Assembly (NCBI GenBank): GCA_964563975.1
Contig: CAZLZJ010000006.1
Span: 1 to 64,000 of the forward strand
Length of the DNA stretch: 64,000 bases
Direction: 5' to 3'
DNA from: JAAYJR01 sp964563975
Lineage (GTDB): Bacteria; Bacteroidota; Bacteroidia; Bacteroidales; Prolixibacteraceae
A program made the position numbers and the translations under genes. The notes under the pieces are model-generated. The model saw only the letters and a program-made list of their open reading frames with translations, was not told the DNA's origin and searched no databases. How positions within the stretch are numbered: position 1 is the first letter of the stretch; every line of letters begins with the position of its first letter. This document shows positions 61,482 to 64,000 of this stretch, piece by piece.

Positions 61482-62807
61482 TTAATTCGATTGACCTGAC
61501 GAATAGTGTTCATTGAACAGTTTTAAACGCCTCTCGAGATCCTCAAACTGATCACGCCTCACAAATGAGACGCAAATTCTTATTCCCTCCTCCCAACTTC
61601 CTGTATTATCGAGTGCAATAGCACTTATTCCATAATAAAGAAGATTTTCAACCAATTGATTACCGGTCATTCCCGGATAGGATATAGTAAAATAGAAGCC
61701 GTCTGCCACAGGTTTGTCAATATCATTTTTATAAACTATATCAAATCCGTTTTCAAGAAAAAGTTTCTTCATAACTTTTGCTTTTTCCCCATACTCCTTA
61801 ACCTCTTTTACAAAGTTATACCCTCCTTCATTAGCCTCTTTCATCATTGCGGTCATTGCATGCTGAGCTGAATGGCAAGTCCCTGAAGAGAGGGCATATA
61901 ACAAGCGTAAAGTAATGGTACTTCCAAAGTCGGTTCCACCAAATCGTTTTTGCAGATCAGGATAATCACGTCTAAACAGTGAATCGGAAATAACCAATAA
62001 GGCACAACGCTGTCCGGCGTAAGAAAAAATTTTTGAGCTGGAAATAAACAATAAATAATTATCAGAATATTTAGCCACAGTTGGCTGAAACGGAGGTTCT
62101 CCGGGCTTTGAAAGATCTTGCCTGAAGTCCATACAGAAGTATGCCAGATCTTCTATTACAATAATATCATACTTAGCTGCTGTCTCGCCAATAATTTGCA
62201 GCTCTTCATCTGTAAAACATATCCATGAAGGGTTATTGGGATTGGAGTAGACGACAGAGCATATATTACCTTTTGAAAAATACTCTTCTAACTTTACCCG
62301 AAGCTTTTCTCCCCTGAAGTGAAAAACATCAAAGGTTTCATATTTCTGGCCGAGAACCATCATCTGTTGTTTCTGCACCGGGAAACCGGGATCAATAAAA
62401 AGTGTAGTATCTTTATGTAAAACAGCATTTGCCGCAGCCATAAAAGCTGCATATGTTCCCTGCATTGATCCTACTGTGGGGACACAAACTTTTGGAGAGA
62501 CATCAATATCCAAAAAATTTTTTACAAACCTGGCGGCTTCCTCTTTAAAAGGAGCTATACCGTCGATCATTGGGTAAATTGCAGCTACTCCTTTTTTAAG
62601 AGCTTCAATCTCGGCATTAGTTCCTATTTCTGAAGGAGGCAGCCCGGGCACACCCATTTCCATACGGACATATTTCAATCCGGTCTCCTTTTCAACCAAG
62701 TTTACCAAAGCCACAACCTCCCTGATAGAAGCTTTACCTGTATTTAAAATACGAAGCTCTTTAATCTTTTCATCAATTATATCCCTGTTGAATGGTGAAT
62801 TACTCAT
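61482..62807 (-). CDS. PLP-dependent class I/II aminotransferase
   Basis: The 441-residue fold-type I aminotransferase has SNPNNPSWICFTDEEL with the conserved Asn, VIEDLAYFCMDF with the PLP Asp, and the Schiff-base lysine in LFISSSKIFSYAGQRCA. Position after pheA suggests a role in phenylalanine or tyrosine synthesis, or their transamination. In many Bacteroidota a similar aminotransferase sits between pheA and the DAHP synthase/chorismate mutase gene. Here the Crp/Fnr gene follows instead. Confidence 0.88.
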   Translation of the reverse strand: MSNSPFNRDIIDEKIKELRILNTGKASIREVVALVNLVEKETGLKYVRMEMGVPGLPPSEIGTNAEIEALKKGVAAIYPMIDGIAPFKEEAARFVKNFLDIDVSPKVCVPTVGSMQGTYAAFMAAANAVLHKDTTLFIDPGFPVQKQQMMVLGQKYETFDVFHFRGEKLRVKLEEYFSKGNICSVVYSNPNNPSWICFTDEELQIIGETAAKYDIIVIEDLAYFCMDFRQDLSKPGEPPFQPTVAKYSDNYLLFISSSKIFSYAGQRCALLVISDSLFRRDYPDLQKRFGGTDFGSTITLRLLYALSSGTCHSAQHAMTAMMKEANEGGYNFVKEVKEYGEKAKVMKKLFLENGFDIVYKNDIDKPVADGFYFTISYPGMTGNQLVENLLYYGISAIALDNTGSWEEGIRICVSFVRRDQFEDLERRLKLFNEHYSSGQSN

Positions 62808-62922
62808 CCTGATTTTTTTATATAAAAAATAATTTAGCTAATCATATATTTTCATGATAATCATCCTTTCAGATATGGACTTGCTTTGATAACCTGTCTG
62901 CCGGCAACTTCAAACAGCTCCA

Positions 62923-63765
62923 TTAATTGCCATTATCTCCCAAATATGTTTTCCCACGCTCATATTCACCGAGTATTGCAAGGCTTGATACTTTTTTAAG
63001 CACCTGCGGAATGGCTTTTTCATAATTCTCAAGCTTTTCCCACTCTATATCAACATGGAAGTTATATTCATTGGGTTTTCCTATAATCGGAACCGACTGA
63101 ATCTTAGATAAGTTAATCTCATTGTCAGCAAAAACATTAAGAACCCTTGCCAGGGCTCCGTAAAAATGACCTACCTCAAAACATAAAGATGCTTTATTTG
63201 CTTTTTCCGTGGGGATTCCATGTTTTGATAAAATCAAAAATCTGGTGTAATTTTTTTTATTGGTTTCAACCCCTGTTTCAACTATCTTCAATTTATAAAG
63301 TTCTGCCGACCTGAGATTTCCGATAGCTGCAGCATTCATATTGCGCGTTTCTGAAATAAGCCTGGCAGCTCCTGCCGTATCCATACCTTCATGCAGTTCA
63401 GCCTTCGGATAATATTTTTCAATATATTCAATACATTGTTGCAGAGCAATCGGATGTGAATAAATATCGGTGATATCGCCCGGTTTAACTCCGGGAACAA
63501 CCATCAGATTCATTTGAATATGCAAAAAAACCTCTCCGATTATACGAAGGTGGTAATCACGTATAAGCTGATAATTTTTCAATAAACTCCCTGCTATTGA
63601 ATTTTCAATTGCCATCACCGCATAATCAACTTCATCCGTATCCACTAACTGACAAACCTTAGTGAAGGTTTTGCATTCAATTACCTCAATCTCTTCATCA
63701 AAATATTTTAAAGCGGCATCTTCATGGAAAGAGCCAACAATTCCTTGAACTGCAATTTTTTTCAT
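62923..63765 (-). CDS. pheA: Prephenate dehydratase
   Basis: PheA converts prephenate to phenylpyruvate for phenylalanine synthesis. ATG 63765 (280 residues, MKKIAVQGIVGSFHEDAA) is preferred over the upstream ATG, because the family begins with this beta strand. The prephenate dehydratase domain (1-180) ends with the catalytic-Thr motif YTRFLILSK. A C-terminal ACT domain (about 190-270: SLCFEVGHFYGALARVLNVF, NLSKIQSVPIIGKPNEY) gives feedback by phenylalanine. There is no chorismate mutase fusion. aroC in this window supplies the pathway upstream. Confidence 0.95.
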   Translation of the reverse strand: MKKIAVQGIVGSFHEDAALKYFDEEIEVIECKTFTKVCQLVDTDEVDYAVMAIENSIAGSLLKNYQLIRDYHLRIIGEVFLHIQMNLMVVPGVKPGDITDIYSHPIALQQCIEYIEKYYPKAELHEGMDTAGAARLISETRNMNAAAIGNLRSAELYKLKIVETGVETNKKNYTRFLILSKHGIPTEKANKASLCFEVGHFYGALARVLNVFADNEINLSKIQSVPIIGKPNEYNFHVDIEWEKLENYEKAIPQVLKKVSSLAILGEYERGKTYLGDNGN

Positions 63766-63881
63766 TCGATTAAAATTAAAAGTTTTCAAAGGTGTCAGAT
63801 AACCTGTCCCGGTTTAAACTGCAAATATATAAAATACCGGCAAAAGGGGCCTTGCAAAAAGATACTCCTCTATAACTATCG

Positions 63882-64000
63882 TCATTTGCCGGTCCCATTC
63901 AGCTCCTCTCTCTGTTTTTCCAAAATAGAGAGACATTTTTCAATATTGGTGGGACGAACAACAAAAACAGCCTTATCGCCATTCACTGTAAAAGCATACA
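63882..64000 (-). CDS. ACT-domain protein, C-terminal part only (5' end beyond window)
   Basis: The minus strand encodes 38 residues up to a TGA at 63882-63884: YAFTVNGDKAVFVVRPTN, IEKCLSILEKQ and a short charged end. This matches the last strands and helix of tandem ACT-domain amino-acid-binding proteins, which often carry YMYAF and KAVL.FR. The gene starts outside the window. It lies 117 nt upstream of pheA on the same strand. Confidence 0.6.
   Translation of the reverse strand, partial: YAFTVNGDKAVFVVRPTNIEKCLSILEKQREELNGTGK

Noticed and set aside
63781..63820. Possible further copy of the dispersed repeat
   Set aside because: Only about a dozen bases (TTTTCAAAGGT and GATA) resemble one end of the element, and the ACGAGCAT and ATATGCGAG blocks are missing.
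1..64000. CRISPR arrays, insertion sequences, prophage, rRNA and tRNA genes
   Set aside because: I saw no regularly spaced repeats, transposase or integrase motifs, phage structural genes other than the T6SS, or RNA gene signatures for these classes.

Overview
The window is AT-rich chromosomal DNA from a member of the Bacteroidota, most likely an anaerobic Bacteroidales-like species. The evidence is a T9SS type B sorting domain, TonB/SusC-style outer-membrane receptors, DUF4290, a BtuG-like surface lipoprotein, a subtype iii type VI secretion system, promoters of the Bacteroidota TTTG / TAnnTTTG type and almost no Shine-Dalgarno sequences. A ferredoxin-linked 2-oxoacid oxidoreductase points to anaerobic metabolism. 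I see no rRNA, tRNA, CRISPR array, insertion sequence or prophage.

Left part (1-11.2 kb): a nearly complete tsaD diverges from a large tamB. About 75 bp of related sequence lies in inverted orientation on both sides of tamB, with shorter relatives between hisD and hisC and at the start codon of a T9SS cargo gene. hisG-hisD-hisC-hisB follow. They are preceded by a leader that looks like a transcription attenuator: a 14-codon peptide with two tandem His codons, an antiterminator strand and a strong terminator 20 nt before hisG. argB ends this block.

Housekeeping block (11.2-28.8 kb): grpE-dnaJ, a TlpA-like thioredoxin, murA (catalytic Cys replaced by Asp), a DUF4290 gene and uvrD/pcrA on the minus strand. 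Then come a T9SS type B secreted protein, a polyamine cluster (agmatinase family, carboxynorspermidine synthase and decarboxylase), an apparently untranslated ~515-nt structured RNA with its own promoter and terminator, tonB, an Omp85-like outer-membrane protein, a DUF134 regulator, aroC and a SlyD-like FKBP.

Type VI block (28.9-45.5 kb): two convergent operons. The plus-strand operon is tssH-tssB-tssC-tssD-tssD-tssI-PAAR-tssN-tssO. The minus-strand operon is tssG-tssK-tssE-tssF followed by a five-PKD-repeat secreted protein. tssJ, tssL, tssM and tssA are absent, as expected for subtype iii. I cannot recognise tssP, tssQ or tssR, and the PKD protein is a candidate for part of that missing envelope complex.

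Right part (45.6-64 kb): a cobalamin riboswitch controls a BtuB-like receptor and a BtuG-like beta-propeller lipoprotein. Then lgt, secA, a Gfo/Idh/MocA oxidoreductase with an esterase lipoprotein, a TonB-dependent receptor with its own promoter, a four-subunit 2-oxoacid:ferredoxin oxidoreductase, a Crp/Fnr regulator, an aminotransferase, pheA, and the end of an ACT-domain gene running off the right edge.
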